A DNA stretch of 64,000 nucleotides from Pomphorhynchus laevis (Eukaryota; Acanthocephala; Palaeacanthocephala; Echinorhynchida; Pomphorhynchidae): the NCBI GenBank assembly GCA_012934845.2, contig WNNJ02000693.1:118739-182738 (forward strand), given 5' to 3'. The translations under genes were made by a program, and so were the position numbers. Positions 35,520-45,620 of this stretch are shown in pieces; positions within the stretch are counted from its first letter, which is position 1; each line of letters opens with the position of its first letter. The notes under the pieces were generated by a model. That model was given only the letters and a program-made list of their open reading frames with translations, was not told the DNA's origin and ran no database searches.

Positions 35520-36419
35520 TAAAATATTTGTCTTCTGAAATTTTGCTTATTTCCATACAGTTACCTAATTCATCCTCATTCATCGATATCATTTATCGGC
35601 TACAATGGTTTCTAGACATCACATTTCATACCTTAATATTTTTATACATTTAAGATAACACTATCATTTTAGATTTTGTGAACCTCTTCGAGTTGATAAG
35701 TTCTCACTAACTATATCCTTGATATTGAATATGCTTATATAATATTTTTAGTTTTTAAAATAGACCCAAAAGAATACATATTAAATACATTATAAATTGC
35801 AATAGTCCACCATATACAGTGGAAAATCCATTTTACAGATTTACTTAATTCTTTCTTGCTCATGAACGTTTTAGAAATTACCCCAAACCGAAATTTGAAC
35901 AAAAATACAAAATACAAAAGTTGAAGATGATTTTATCTTCAACTTGTTTGTTTCTGAAAAGCATTTGATTACCTAACTGAGCAATTACATAATGTCATAT
36001 TGTTCACTGTGTATGGAATCTTAAGCAATGCTTAAGTCGACATCTCGAAAAGTGTTTGCAGTTAAATCAAAAAGCAAATGGTTAAAATTAAATAAGGGGA
36101 TACTTTATAGATTGAATCATTCAATAATAGATTTGATTGAACTCATTGTACGTCACGGCTTATCACACTTCACGTCTAAGAGTTTCAACAGGCAGTACAT
36201 GCAGTTTATTCTGACACTCCTTTGGAACCATATAGCCTTATTTTGATATCAACAGGTTTACAAGTCTTCCTGAAAGCTCTTTATTGGTACGGAAACATCA
36301 TATCCTGTGTCTAGCCGGATATTCATTGTAAGACTTTATTTGTCAACGCTGCCGATTTGCAGCCCTTAAGTATAAAATACTTAAAGTAATTAAAGCACAT
36401 TTTAAAAAATATTGCAAGG
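35520..36419. other. Phosphatase 3' flank, no feature seen
   Basis: AATAAA overlaps the phosphatase stop region (35511-35516). An ORF at 36028-36246 has no resemblance to a family I know and no splice or codon evidence, so I do not call it a gene. Confidence 0.45.
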
Positions 36420-37260
36420 TAATCGAAATTAATACTGGTATAAAACACTATTTCAGTATTAATTCTACAAAAGAATTTTTAGAACACACATAAGGAATAA
36501 ATTTTCAGAATATAAATAAATACGTACGATTTTAGTACGCTTTATACAAATCTAGATTTAGTAGATATTAAAGAAGCGTTAGTAAAATTAATTAATCTTA
36601 TATTCGGAAAAATATATACATATATATGTTATAATAATTATAACGCCTATCTAACAAAAATTAAATCATCAAATAAATATAAATATATGGATAAAATTGA
36701 ATTAATAGAATCCTTAAATATTTTGATAAATCAAAATTATTTAAAAGTAGGGACATCTATATTTAGACAAGTAAAAGGTGTTCCAATGGGTGGTAATAGT
36801 AGCCCAATTATAGCTGACTTGTTTTTAAGCTTTATAGAATATGAATTTGTTCATAACTGTGTAAAAACTAAATCTAAACAATATAAATATATGAAATATA
36901 TGTTTCGATACATTGATGATATGTGTATTTAATTCTAATAATTTTTATTCAATTAGTGAACAAATTTATCCAGAAAGCCTTATTCTTAACAAAACCAATA
37001 TTAATGATAAAGAAGGTGTATATCTAGAAATGAACATTTAATTAACATCAATTAAAACTACTTTTAATTTATATCGTAAAGATGACATATTTAAATTTAC
37101 AATAAACATATTTTTTGTATGAGCATTCATGCAAACCATATAATATAAAATATAATACATTGAATACTAAAATTTTAAGAATTGTAACAATTTGTAACGA
37201 TATTGTATTTCTTAAAAATCATTTAAATAATTTAATAGATACATATTTTTAAGAAATTTT
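36420..37260 (+). mobile_element. PLE-like reverse transcriptase fragment
   Basis: Begins with the same [19 protein letters not shown] frame as the repeats at 26281 and 30912. It continues past motif A to the ORF at 36687-36932 with QVKGVPMGGNSSPIIADLF (motif B) and FRYIDDMCI (motif C). It then runs, in a shifted frame, through YPESLILNKTNINDKEGVYL and a LYRKDDIFKF-like segment. This GxPMG...SP / YIDD layout with a following KxDDFxF is that of PLE-type or related RTs. No endonuclease is visible; stops interrupt both ends. Confidence 0.75.
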
Positions 37261-37303
37261 TTTTTGCAAATAATAATTTTACTTAATCATAACGACATTC
37301 AAA

Positions 37304-38767
37304 TCAGAGTAAGTATAATGAATGATCAGATTCTAAATTCTCACCGATCGGCAAGGATTTTGTAAGCTCCGGCTTATTACTGTACTTTTTAGAGTTATTT
37401 CTTTGTGATCGCTGATATTCTTCGCTATCATGTTCATGCGATCCATGAGCGTTGCTGTGACGCTTATCTTCCGATTCGGTTGATGTATTCGCGGCCGCGG
37501 TGGTGGCGGTTGTAATGAATTCGTTATTTCTTCGAACCATGTTTGAGCAACTCTTCAAAATTGATGCGATATTACTACTTTTATTCGTAATTAAGTGATT
37601 GGTGGTATTTGTTGTCACTATCATTTGTACTGCCGCTGGTGCGTCGTCATGTTGATCATGCTCAACACCTTGAACATCAACAACATTGTCGGGTAGTATA
37701 AGATCATCACACATGTTGAGTAACTGATGAATGATCAGGTTGAGATGATCATTACAATTGTCGGGTGTATGATCGGCAACACTAGATTGGCTGCAATTCA
37801 TCGTGGAAATTCCGGTTTTACCATTGTCAATCATAGTTTCTTCTTGGTTACTACTCGATGATACAAAGAAAGGCGCAGCAGATTCGTCGGCACCGGGTTC
37901 GTTGATAGAACCAGAAGCAAATTTTGCAAATTCATTCGATGGATTGCAATCAAGCCCATATTTAGGATCATATGATGTAAATGACATCATTGGTATTGTT
38001 GAATTGCTGTAAAGTATAAATGATGAAGATTCAAACTCCAATCCCTGTTGAGATGATCCTTTTAATTTTATCGTCAAGTTATCATTATCCTTGATTGGAC
38101 AACAAATTAGATTATTGTATTCGTTCATTTGATTATTATTTATTTGCATATCATTACTAGCTAAGGGATGCATTGAACTCTGATGCAGCTCACCAAGTTG
38201 TTGGATCTTATTTATTTGATCGGTAACTTGTCCTGTCGGTGAATTAGCAGACATCAATAGATGACTTTCAGCATCAGTTGTAGTTGCACAATAAGTAAAT
38301 ATCATTTCTTTTTCGAAATCTGTTTGACCGTAGTCCGACGATTGCTTTCTAACTTTGGTAAGAGATTTGGCTACATCAGTATCGTCATTATCGTCTACAT
38401 TAAGCTGGGAATGATGATGCTGAAAAACATCATTAGTAGCATCGAATGGAGTATCGTGCTTAGTGATATTGGCAGGAATGTCATCGTTACATTGAGACGC
38501 ATGCTTGTTTATCGGTTCATTATCTGCGACTATCGTAGAAGTGGCGCTCACAGCATTATACTCAGTTTCAATTGATCTGGAGTTATATGTATCACAACGT
38601 CTAGTCATACAGGGTAGTCTTATCACATCACGAGTTCGGCTCAAAGCACAAGTGTCTGGCTCGAAGAGCCGTTTCCCGGGTTCACCTGTTTCCTGGTGTC
38701 CACCATCAAATGTGGATATTGGTATCTGATCAAGTGACGCTAGCATTGCTTTGGCGTTGCCTCTCAT
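37304..38767 (-). CDS. Uncharacterised 487-residue protein, Asn/Ser/Thr/Asp-rich
   Basis: A single uninterrupted - strand ORF, by far the longest non-transposon ORF in the window. I do not recognise a family. The first 75 residues are Arg/Cys-rich (CALSRTRDVIRLPCMTRRC); the rest is low-complexity and acidic, with His-rich (FQHHHSQ), Asn-rich and Thr/Ala-rich stretches and a Lys/Arg/Ser-rich C-terminus. No signal peptide or membrane segment. It looks like an intrinsically disordered nuclear or regulatory protein, or the long last exon of a larger gene. An in-frame stop lies about ten codons upstream of the ATG, supporting the start unless there is an upstream exon. Codon use looks ordinary and not repeat-derived, so I think it is a host gene. 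Confidence 0.65.
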   Translation of the reverse strand: MRGNAKAMLASLDQIPISTFDGGHQETGEPGKRLFEPDTCALSRTRDVIRLPCMTRRCDTYNSRSIETEYNAVSATSTIVADNEPINKHASQCNDDIPANITKHDTPFDATNDVFQHHHSQLNVDDNDDTDVAKSLTKVRKQSSDYGQTDFEKEMIFTYCATTTDAESHLLMSANSPTGQVTDQINKIQQLGELHQSSMHPLASNDMQINNNQMNEYNNLICCPIKDNDNLTIKLKGSSQQGLEFESSSFILYSNSTIPMMSFTSYDPKYGLDCNPSNEFAKFASGSINEPGADESAAPFFVSSSSNQEETMIDNGKTGISTMNCSQSSVADHTPDNCNDHLNLIIHQLLNMCDDLILPDNVVDVQGVEHDQHDDAPAAVQMIVTTNTTNHLITNKSSNIASILKSCSNMVRRNNEFITTATTAAANTSTESEDKRHSNAHGSHEHDSEEYQRSQRNNSKKYSNKPELTKSLPIGENLESDHSLYLL

Positions 38768-38775
38768 TATTGCTA

Positions 38776-38945
38776 GGTTACCATAAAAATAACATCAAGC
38801 AGAAAATAGTAAAATATATAAATCAACACAATAACATATAATAAAATAACATATTTAAACTAGGTTACCATAAAAATAACATCAAGCAGAAAATAGTAAA
38901 ATATATAAATCAACACAATAATATAAAGAATAAATTTAAACTCTT
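38776..38945. repeat. 86-base tandem duplication upstream of the 487-residue ORF
   Basis: AGGTTACCATAAAAATAACA begins units at 38776 and 38862. The two copies differ by a short indel near the end of the second. The first unit starts nine bases before the ORF's ATG on the - strand, so the duplication lies in its 5' flank. The second shades into the dispersed repeat at 38895-39330. Confidence 0.85.
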
Positions 38946-39330
38946 AAGTGGCAAATTTTTATGGATGGATAATAAATAATATACTTTGCATTAGAATAAG
39001 ATACTAGATAGTTATTTCAGAGGAAATACATCATTAGCATGTATTTGGCCCCACTGCTATGTTGGGTAGAGGAGTTAGGGGCCGAAACCTGATAGCATAG
39101 CAGTTCCTCCTGATGACCTCTAATTCTTATTCTGATACAACGTCTGTTATTTATAAGTCAATTCATAAAAATTGATTGTTATTATTAATTCTAATTTTTT
39201 ATTTTAACTTGATTTAAATTATAGAGAATCTAAAAACAATTATTAATTTTATTAATTAATTATTCAATTTTGATCTAGCATTATCATGTTTTATTTAGTT
39301 TATAATTATATTAAATACGTAGACTCAGTT
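38895..39330 (+). repeat. Dispersed repeat, copy A, with scrambled hammerhead core strands
   Basis: Shares its order of words with 55375-55690, 55815-56185 and 62870-63310: ATTAGAATAAGATA, GTCATTAGcATG-like, TGCTATG, GAGGA, GGGG, GAAA, CATAGCAGTTCCTC, TGATGACCTCTAAT, AATTCATAAAAATTGA, and finally ACGTAGACTCAGTTAGC. At 39053-39123 three helices interleave: ACTGCTATG with CATAGCAGT, GAGGA with TCCTC, and TTAGGGG with CCTCTAA. Between them sit GTA, GAAA and CTGATGA, the hammerhead core words. No ORF. Confidence 0.75.
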
Positions 39331-39960
39331 AGCTGATTTGACTAATATACTAATATATACTATAAACAAAACGGTACTACCCATGTATTAGTCAGCGCAT
39401 TTGCCCGACTATAAACATTTCGCATTTCTAGATTCGAACTGTGAGTATCAAATTTGTATCAAAGTTTTTTTAACATTCAGACCTTCTCGCATTTGAATTT
39501 GTCGATAAAGTCCTTCCATTAATTATAAAATAAAGATTGTTCTTCGTATCATTTTTAATTGCTTGAAGCTTGTATGTTCTATAAATTGAAAAATGTCTTC
39601 AAAATTGAGATGATCCACAAGAAATTTCAGAGAATTGTTACTAAATTGTTTATTTTACTTAATGTTTTATAATGAAATGTCAACTGTATTTTACAATTGG
39701 AACGAATATTCCTGGTTTCTGTAGTTGAATTCAAATGAATTGTTACTAAACTTTGATCCAAATTTTATATAATTTAAATTTTATTCATTATTTTTATTCA
39801 CTATTTATCAATAGTGAATAAATTCAGCTGATTGTGATTTGTCCTTTTATCGTAAAGGACATTTACATTTTAAAGTAAATCACGGAGTTTCGATGAATTG
39901 AACTTAATAATGAATTTGCTATATCGTAAAGAATATTTTAAAATTTAAAATAATAATACA
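39331..39960. other. No recognisable feature
   Basis: AT-rich spacer between the dispersed repeat and the tRNA inverted repeat. A short palindrome (ACTATTTATCAATAGT-like) lies near 39800-39825. Confidence 0.45.
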
Positions 39961-40034
39961 TATTTATATTAATTTATTAAAATATATTAATATAATATTT
40001 TTTTCTAAATATTATTATATAATAATATAATTGA

Positions 40035-40106
40035 TCCCATATGTTCTAGTGGTTAAAATTCCGGCCTTTCACGCCGGAGGCCCGGGTTCGATTCCCGGTG
40101 TGGGAA
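40035..40106 (+). tRNA. tRNA-Glu (anticodon TTC), possibly impaired
   Basis: 72 bases fold as a tRNA: acceptor TCCCATA/TGTGGGA (one G-T pair), anticodon stem CCGGC/GCCGG around CTTTCAC with anticodon TTC, T arm CCGGG-TTCGATT-CCCGG, discriminator A. No intron; CCA not encoded, as usual in eukaryotes. The D arm is weakened: TTCT against AAAT gives a T-T and a C-A mismatch, and the A box reads TGTTCTAGTGG rather than TGGTCTAGTGG. The B box GGTTCGATTCC is intact. It may be a pseudogene or weakly used gene. Confidence 0.88.
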
Positions 40107-40299
40107 GTATATTGAAGTGACAAATAATGTCACGTAAAATGTTGTCATGTTTTTTATACATTCTATTTGTAAATCTGCGAGAAATTCAATGCCTGATAAT
40201 CAGCGGATATTATGTTTTTATTCAAACAATTCTTGTCATGTTTTTATAAAAGCATGACAACATTTTTACGTGTCAACATCATTTGTCACTTCAAGATAC

Positions 40300-40371
40300 T
40301 TCCCATACCGGGAATCGAACCCGGGCCTCCGGCGTGAAAGGCCAGAATCCTAACCACTAGAACATATGGTA
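40300..40371 (-). tRNA. tRNA-Glu (anticodon TTC), inverted copy
   Basis: Inverse copy of the gene at 40035. The anticodon loop CTTTCAC, T arm and B box are intact. The D arm has the usual GGAT (only the T10-T25 mismatch remains), but the acceptor starts TACCATA, giving an A-G mismatch at the second pair, and the anticodon stem has a T-G wobble. Each copy is thus damaged in a different arm. Shared T at position 10 shows the change came before the duplication. Confidence 0.88.
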
Positions 40372-40445
40372 TCAATTACATTATTATATAATAATATTTG
40401 AAAAAAATATTATATTAATATATTTTAATAAATTAATATAAATAT

Positions 40446-41330
40446 TAAATATGAATATATGTGCATATGTTAATTGGTAGCAAAGGGTGATTAATAGATC
40501 TCTGATTCATCTGAGCTTTATTTTATTATCCCTGCTACAAGCCATGTGAATCTGATAAAAGTACGGCGATACAAGTAAGACTTATGACACAATGAAGAAA
40601 TCTGTCATTCAATTAAATGCGAAGATACCCTGAAAATAACTTGACCATAGACTCCAATATAAAAATGTAAAATTTTCTACAAAGGACTTGCCAATTCTCT
40701 TTCATATTTAGACATTTTATTACTTTTAAATAATTTAATTTTGTTAGAATATTTTTAAATATTTACATATCAAATACTAAAATATCGTTAAATACAATTC
40801 TACTTGCTTCTGTCGACATCCGTTTAGAACACAACTGATATTTCTTAGTGTAATTATGATTTGTGGAATAAGGAATTTGAAGTTTATCTAATGGTATTAT
40901 AAATTAGCTGCCTCTAAAATGAAAGTTATTCAAAGGTTTGGGTTAAACGAAAGTTATTCAAAGTTTATTCAAAGCTTTGGTTTGCTTTGTTTAGATTGTG
41001 TGTTTTATAGCATACATTTGAGAAAATTTATTTGACTTGTAATAAATTCGGGAATCGACCGTCTACACTGGTATGATTAAAAATCTGCCTATTAAGCAGA
41101 TCTGTGAATGTATCAAAGATTCAGGTTATCAATAATGTCATTTTGCTGATAACAAAATATACACTCATGATAACGTGCAACTTACTGCTGGAGCTTCAAA
41201 TGTAGATTTTTTGCTTCAACGAAGGCAGATGACGTGCCTTTAGGAGCTCAAATTATTAAAAATCTTATTTATCTCGACCACCAGTACTTGATAAGTGGCG
41301 GGTTTACAGCTCAATCACAATTAACGTATA
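40446..41330. other. No recognisable gene
   Basis: AT-rich to about 41035, then less AT-rich sequence that may be the decayed 5' end of the adjoining LINE (for instance a frame near 41050-41240), but I cannot identify a domain. Confidence 0.4.
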
Positions 41331-42810
41331 CCCAGCTGCCCGTAAAAAGATAGGCTTTTACTGTAGACATCAGAATGGATATTCCTACTTCAAAAGGAGA
41401 TACTTTTAGAAAGTCGGTACTTCCGTGGCTGCAAATTAAGTTGAGTTAAACAGTAAAAGTAAAGAACACAAGCTTCTTCAGCAAGGCCTTGCGTATTAAT
41501 GTCCCCAGAATATTCTGATGGATGATTTCCTAATCTTCTTAAAAGCAAATCTGACGGGTATGAGTCTGATTTCGCCAACAGTGTGAAGAATGCTGGTAGT
41601 TTATAACCTCCTTATGGACATGACCAAAGATGAAATCATAGAATTCGAAAGCATGCTTCAGTACGCTTTATTAGATTTCTAACTAACATTTAAAAAATTT
41701 CGTGGCAATTTTTGAATTCGATACAGAACGCAAAATAGCACTCACAGCTAAGACCCATCATACATGACTAAGTTATTTACTTTATCTCTATGTAGAATTC
41801 CTATGATGGATTTATGTGGTCGCAATGTGAAACCTGTCAGGACTGGAGGCACTGGGCGAACAGATGAGATGACGCAGAACCAAAATGCGTGTTCTGTGCA
41901 GGAAGACACTAGTGAGATCATACCCTGGTTAATTAGAATGCGCCAACTGTGGCTTGTGTGTATACAATAAGAAATGTGATGCATTCAAGAAATATAAGGA
42001 ATGAGCCGATTTACATATGGATCAATCATCAGAGAGCATAATGCCGTGTCTACCCCTCAGTTTCTCGCAAGTGACTCATAAGGAACCTACCTTTCAAATA
42101 TGCACATCATTGATAGATCACGGTGTACATGGAGAGACCGTACACCTACATCGGAAGTCAGATGCTAACTTTCAAAGTATGTCTAAAATATACTTAAACA
42201 CGGGTCCAATAGTGATAATCTAAATAATGCAGTGAAACACGAGGGTGTTATTGGAGCCAAGAACACAAACACAAAGGTGGTTCTACTGCAGGAAGTAAGA
42301 GATACGTCTGCGAAGTATGCAGCTTTAGCAATCAATATATCATAAACAGCTATTATAGTGGAGATGGACACGATCCAGATGTTTAAAGGAAATCTGTACG
42401 GACTATCGTTCAAATACATAAGCCTGAGAGTAAAGCTTTCTTTAAGACATCCCTGCGTCATCAATATATATTTTGTTTGGAGACTTAAAGTGCACGTCTG
42501 CCAAATAGATAAATTCTACACGTACCAAGCATGGAGTCATGATAAAAATTTACCCGGAAGTAGAACATTTCATCAGATGTCAAGATGCTATAACTCTGCA
42601 TTAGATGCTTTGACAAGACCGTGCATCCGGTGCAACCGCATCTACGTTTTCCTTGTCAAATGTTTAGACTAACAAGTAACGATATTCTTTCGCGGGCCTC
42701 TAACTAACTTTCATTATCGTCTATTGTTATGCTCATTAAACATCTGGAGCTGTCTCTGGTCAGTTTAGTCCTTAATAACAAGATTTTGGATAACATTGGC
42801 GAGCTCAGCG
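41331..42810 (+). mobile_element. Jockey-like LINE 5' half: zinc-knuckle ORF1 and endonuclease, decayed
   Basis: Shifting + strand frames show three Cys/His clusters of a LINE ORF1: CETCQDWRHWA near 41830, PKCVFCAGRH near 41885 and CANCGLCVYNKKCDAFKKYKE near 41945. Downstream is an apurinic-type endonuclease remnant with GDLKCTSAK (the GDLN/DxNAH motif) near 42475 and a TRTKHG segment near 42515. The knuckle pattern is like that of the LINE at 53259-54640, so they are probably one family. Many stops. Confidence 0.6.
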
Positions 42811-43129
42811 CACTGGCTACCTTGACCTCTAATCAGTTCTTTGTTGTGATACAACGCCTCAATTATCATTAACGTGTTTTCTGATTGTTTATCAGTCATA
42901 TGCAATTGCTTCAGATGTATTAAATTTTTTAAGTTTTTAATTTTTACTAAATATCAGTCGTATAACGAGCAGTCAAACAAGTCACAGACTTGCATATAAG
43001 TCATATAAGATTTTATGAACATAAGATTTACGATCGGCGTCCTCTTGTTTAAAATTTATCAATACACGATTATTATGCAAAATATTTCTGCCTCGCAATA
43101 CCGTTCATTTGTACTTCGTGTGTTTACAT

Positions 43130-44770
43130 ATTCTGCCGGCAACTCTTCTTCTTATTATTTGCCTTTTCCTGGCAGGTTACGGTCGGCGGCTTTGATATGT
43201 CTTCTCCATACCTCTCGGTTTTGTGCTAGAGCTGGCTCCAGGTTACATGTTTTCAAATCATCATGGATGGTCTCCATCTTTTCTTTGGGCGGTCACAAGG
43301 TCATACGCCTTGAACGATTGGCTCGGATCGGCATACTGCTGTTTTGTCAGCACTGTGATTGTGTCCGAACCATCGTAGTCGATGTTCCTTCACCTTTAGG
43401 TTTATTTGCGTGACACCTTTTAGTTGATGGATGTTGGTATTCTGAGTCATATCTAGGCGTGTTACTCAATAAGCCCCGCGCAGCATTTTTCAGATGCCAA
43501 ATTTTCTTTTGGCGTCTGAATTTAATTGCTAGCATTCTGTGACGTACAATGCAACCGGTCTCACAACTGTTGTATATATTTTGGCTTTAAGCTTTAGTGG
43601 CATTCGTCGGTCACATAATATTCCTGAATGGTCTCGCCATTTTAGCCAAGCTGCGTTAAGGCACTCCTTTACATCCTTATTTATTGTACCATTCGATGAG
43701 AGGTGGGACAACAGGTATTTGAAGGTAGTACACGTTTCGAGTGACTGCTCGTTGATCTCGATGGAGCCATGTGTTTGATATCGAAGCTCAAGATAATATT
43801 TAATGGCGCAGGGGCACCATTAAATACATCACCTGCAATTTAGATGAATTGATAATAAGATTGAACGCAGTTTTACCAATGTTAGTTGGGACCCCAGGTA
43901 TTTGAAGGTAGTACACTTTTCGAGTGACTGCCCGTTGATCTCGATGGAGCTAGGTGTTTTATATCCAAGCTCAAGATACGCAATTTTACCAATATTCAGC
44001 TGTAGTCCGTATTGTGATAGGCGATCAGACCAGTTTTGGACTTTATGTTTGAGCTTTGCACGTGTTTGTGTAGCAATCATAACATCGTCTGCATATATGA
44101 GGGTTCATGGGACATCGTTGTTTAGTTTAGAAGTAATTGTATCCGTACATAAGATGAATAGCAGGGGTTACAGGGTACTGCCCTGATGTACGCCAACCGT
44201 GATCGGATATGGTTTAGAATCACAGGTAGCACAGCGTACTATGTTGGTCATGTTTGAGTACATGAGTTTAATCCAGGCAACGTACTCCTCTAGAGCACCG
44301 TGCTGTCGAAGGGAGTACCAGATAGGGGAATGTGGCACTCGATCAAAAGCCTTCTCCAAGTCAAGGAAGGCCATATGTAAAATCTGCTGCTTTTATCGGT
44401 GTTTTTCTATCAATATCCTTACTGCTTGTATAACATCTGTGGGAGACATAACATTCATTGTGTGAGATAATAGCTGGGCAGGGCGATACAAGCTACAGCT
44501 AGCAATGTCACCTTTCTGTTTTCAGATGGGGATTGTAAATGATCTTTGCCATGTTTTAGGTACTTCATACTATGTAGCTAATTTGTTGAAAAGATGCGTG
44601 AGAAAAGCTATTACTGCAAGTCCCTTAAGTTTCCAAACGTCGGCAGGAATTCCATCTGGTCCTGTAGCTTTTCTGTTTATCATCTTCTTATTGACTAGCT
44701 ACTTCTGCGGTTGTCTATTCTGCCGTCAACTATTGCAGTATTACTACACGCTCTAGTATTCCTGCAGATT
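43130..44770 (-). mobile_element. RTE-clade LINE, reverse transcriptase, broken
   Basis: - strand order: KATGPDGIPADVWKL near 44660, RT motif A in MAFLDLEKAFDRVPHSPIWY (44374-44168) with YPITVGVHQGSTL, a later frame with LQLNIGKIAYLELG and TTFKYLGSQLT (44080-43829), then NKDVKECLNAAWLKWRDHSG, LCDRRMPLKLKAKIYTTVVRPVALY (43711-43529) and a C-terminal stretch to about 43350. The GVHQGS and CDRRxPxKLKxKxYxTVVRP signatures are those of the RTE clade. The endonuclease half is missing. Frame changes and an internal patch insertion (near 43790-43890) break it. Confidence 0.88.
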
Positions 44771-44974
44771 TCATTTTTTTGTTTTTAATAGTCATCATTT
44801 ATTTGCGAAACCATTTCCAAAAAAAATAAAATCATAAAAAAGCCCAACAGTCTTTTTTAATAGGATTTGATTGCTCAGACCGAGGAGCACGAAGGCAAGC
44901 CGACCCCGAGCTCATAATGACGAAGTTTAAGCATTGTTTTACAAGAACTAGTGTGTCTGCATAATCGTGTGGGC

Positions 44975-45620
44975 GCTACGCCGTTTTCTTTCGGACGATT
45001 AAGCGCAGAAGTGATATCACGCTCTTCATCATCTCACCTGACGTTAAAAATACAAACGGCATAAAACTAGCATGTTTGACCAACTCGATCTGCTCCACGT
45101 ACTTTGCTACTTTGTGGTCTTTGTTATACTCAAAGGCAGAGCGGAGAATGCCACTTGTGTATGGATGAGACAGTGTGGAAAATACAGTGACGTCGCAAAA
45201 CGTCCGCTCATAGCGTTCAATATGCAGCCCATAACAAACAATATTAAGTCGTGCCTGCTCATCTCTAGTTGTAGTAGAGGACTGGAAAGACATAGACTCA
45301 GGTACGCGAGAAAGGTGGGACTCAATTTCGATAACATGACAAATTCGACATAATTCCTGTGCGATTATGTCCCTGATAGTGTTGTGTCGAACAGTGGAAA
45401 AACGCGTGACCCATGCTCATTGACTCGCCGCATATACAATATCGATCATCACTTGAGGTTGGCCAGCCATATCAACAACTAAGGGCATCGTCTAATTTAA
45501 CTGGACAGATGAAATTTCTCAGATTTAAGAGGCAACTAACTAAGCTATGATGACACTCTGCTAGTTCAGCATGTGATATGATATTCGCCGTTGCTGGCTC
45601 TGAAACCTTTTATAACCCAT
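44975..45620 (-). mobile_element. RT-associated C-terminal domain (second copy)
   Basis: Across frames on the - strand: LDDALSCCYGW, CICGESMSMGHAFFHC (a CxC...H...C metal site), RHNTIRDIIAQELCRICHVI, ARLNIVCYGLHIERYERTFCDVTVF, SHPYTSGILRSAFEYNKDHKV and VKHASFMPFVFLTSGEM. The series matches 2345-2910 and continues further. It follows RT sequence on the same strand. It may belong to that LINE or be a neighbouring insertion; a shift in character occurs near 45620. Function unknown to me; conserved charged residues suggest a nuclease. Confidence 0.7.

Larger units (their letters stand above)
39961..40445. repeat. Large inverted repeat carrying two tRNA-Glu copies
   Basis: Left arm about 39961-40160 and right arm about 40249-40445 are reverse complements with few differences, including AT-rich flanks (ATTTATATTAATTTATTAAA and its complement), the tRNA, and the inner segment GAAGTGACAAAT...GTTGTCATG. 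The spacer is about 90 bases. The duplication therefore includes flanks as well as the tRNA, so it arose as a DNA-level inverted duplication. Confidence 0.9.

Noticed and set aside
37803-38729. + strand ORFs of 69-104 codons
   Set aside because: Antisense of the 487-codon ORF, which is far longer and has a clean upstream stop.
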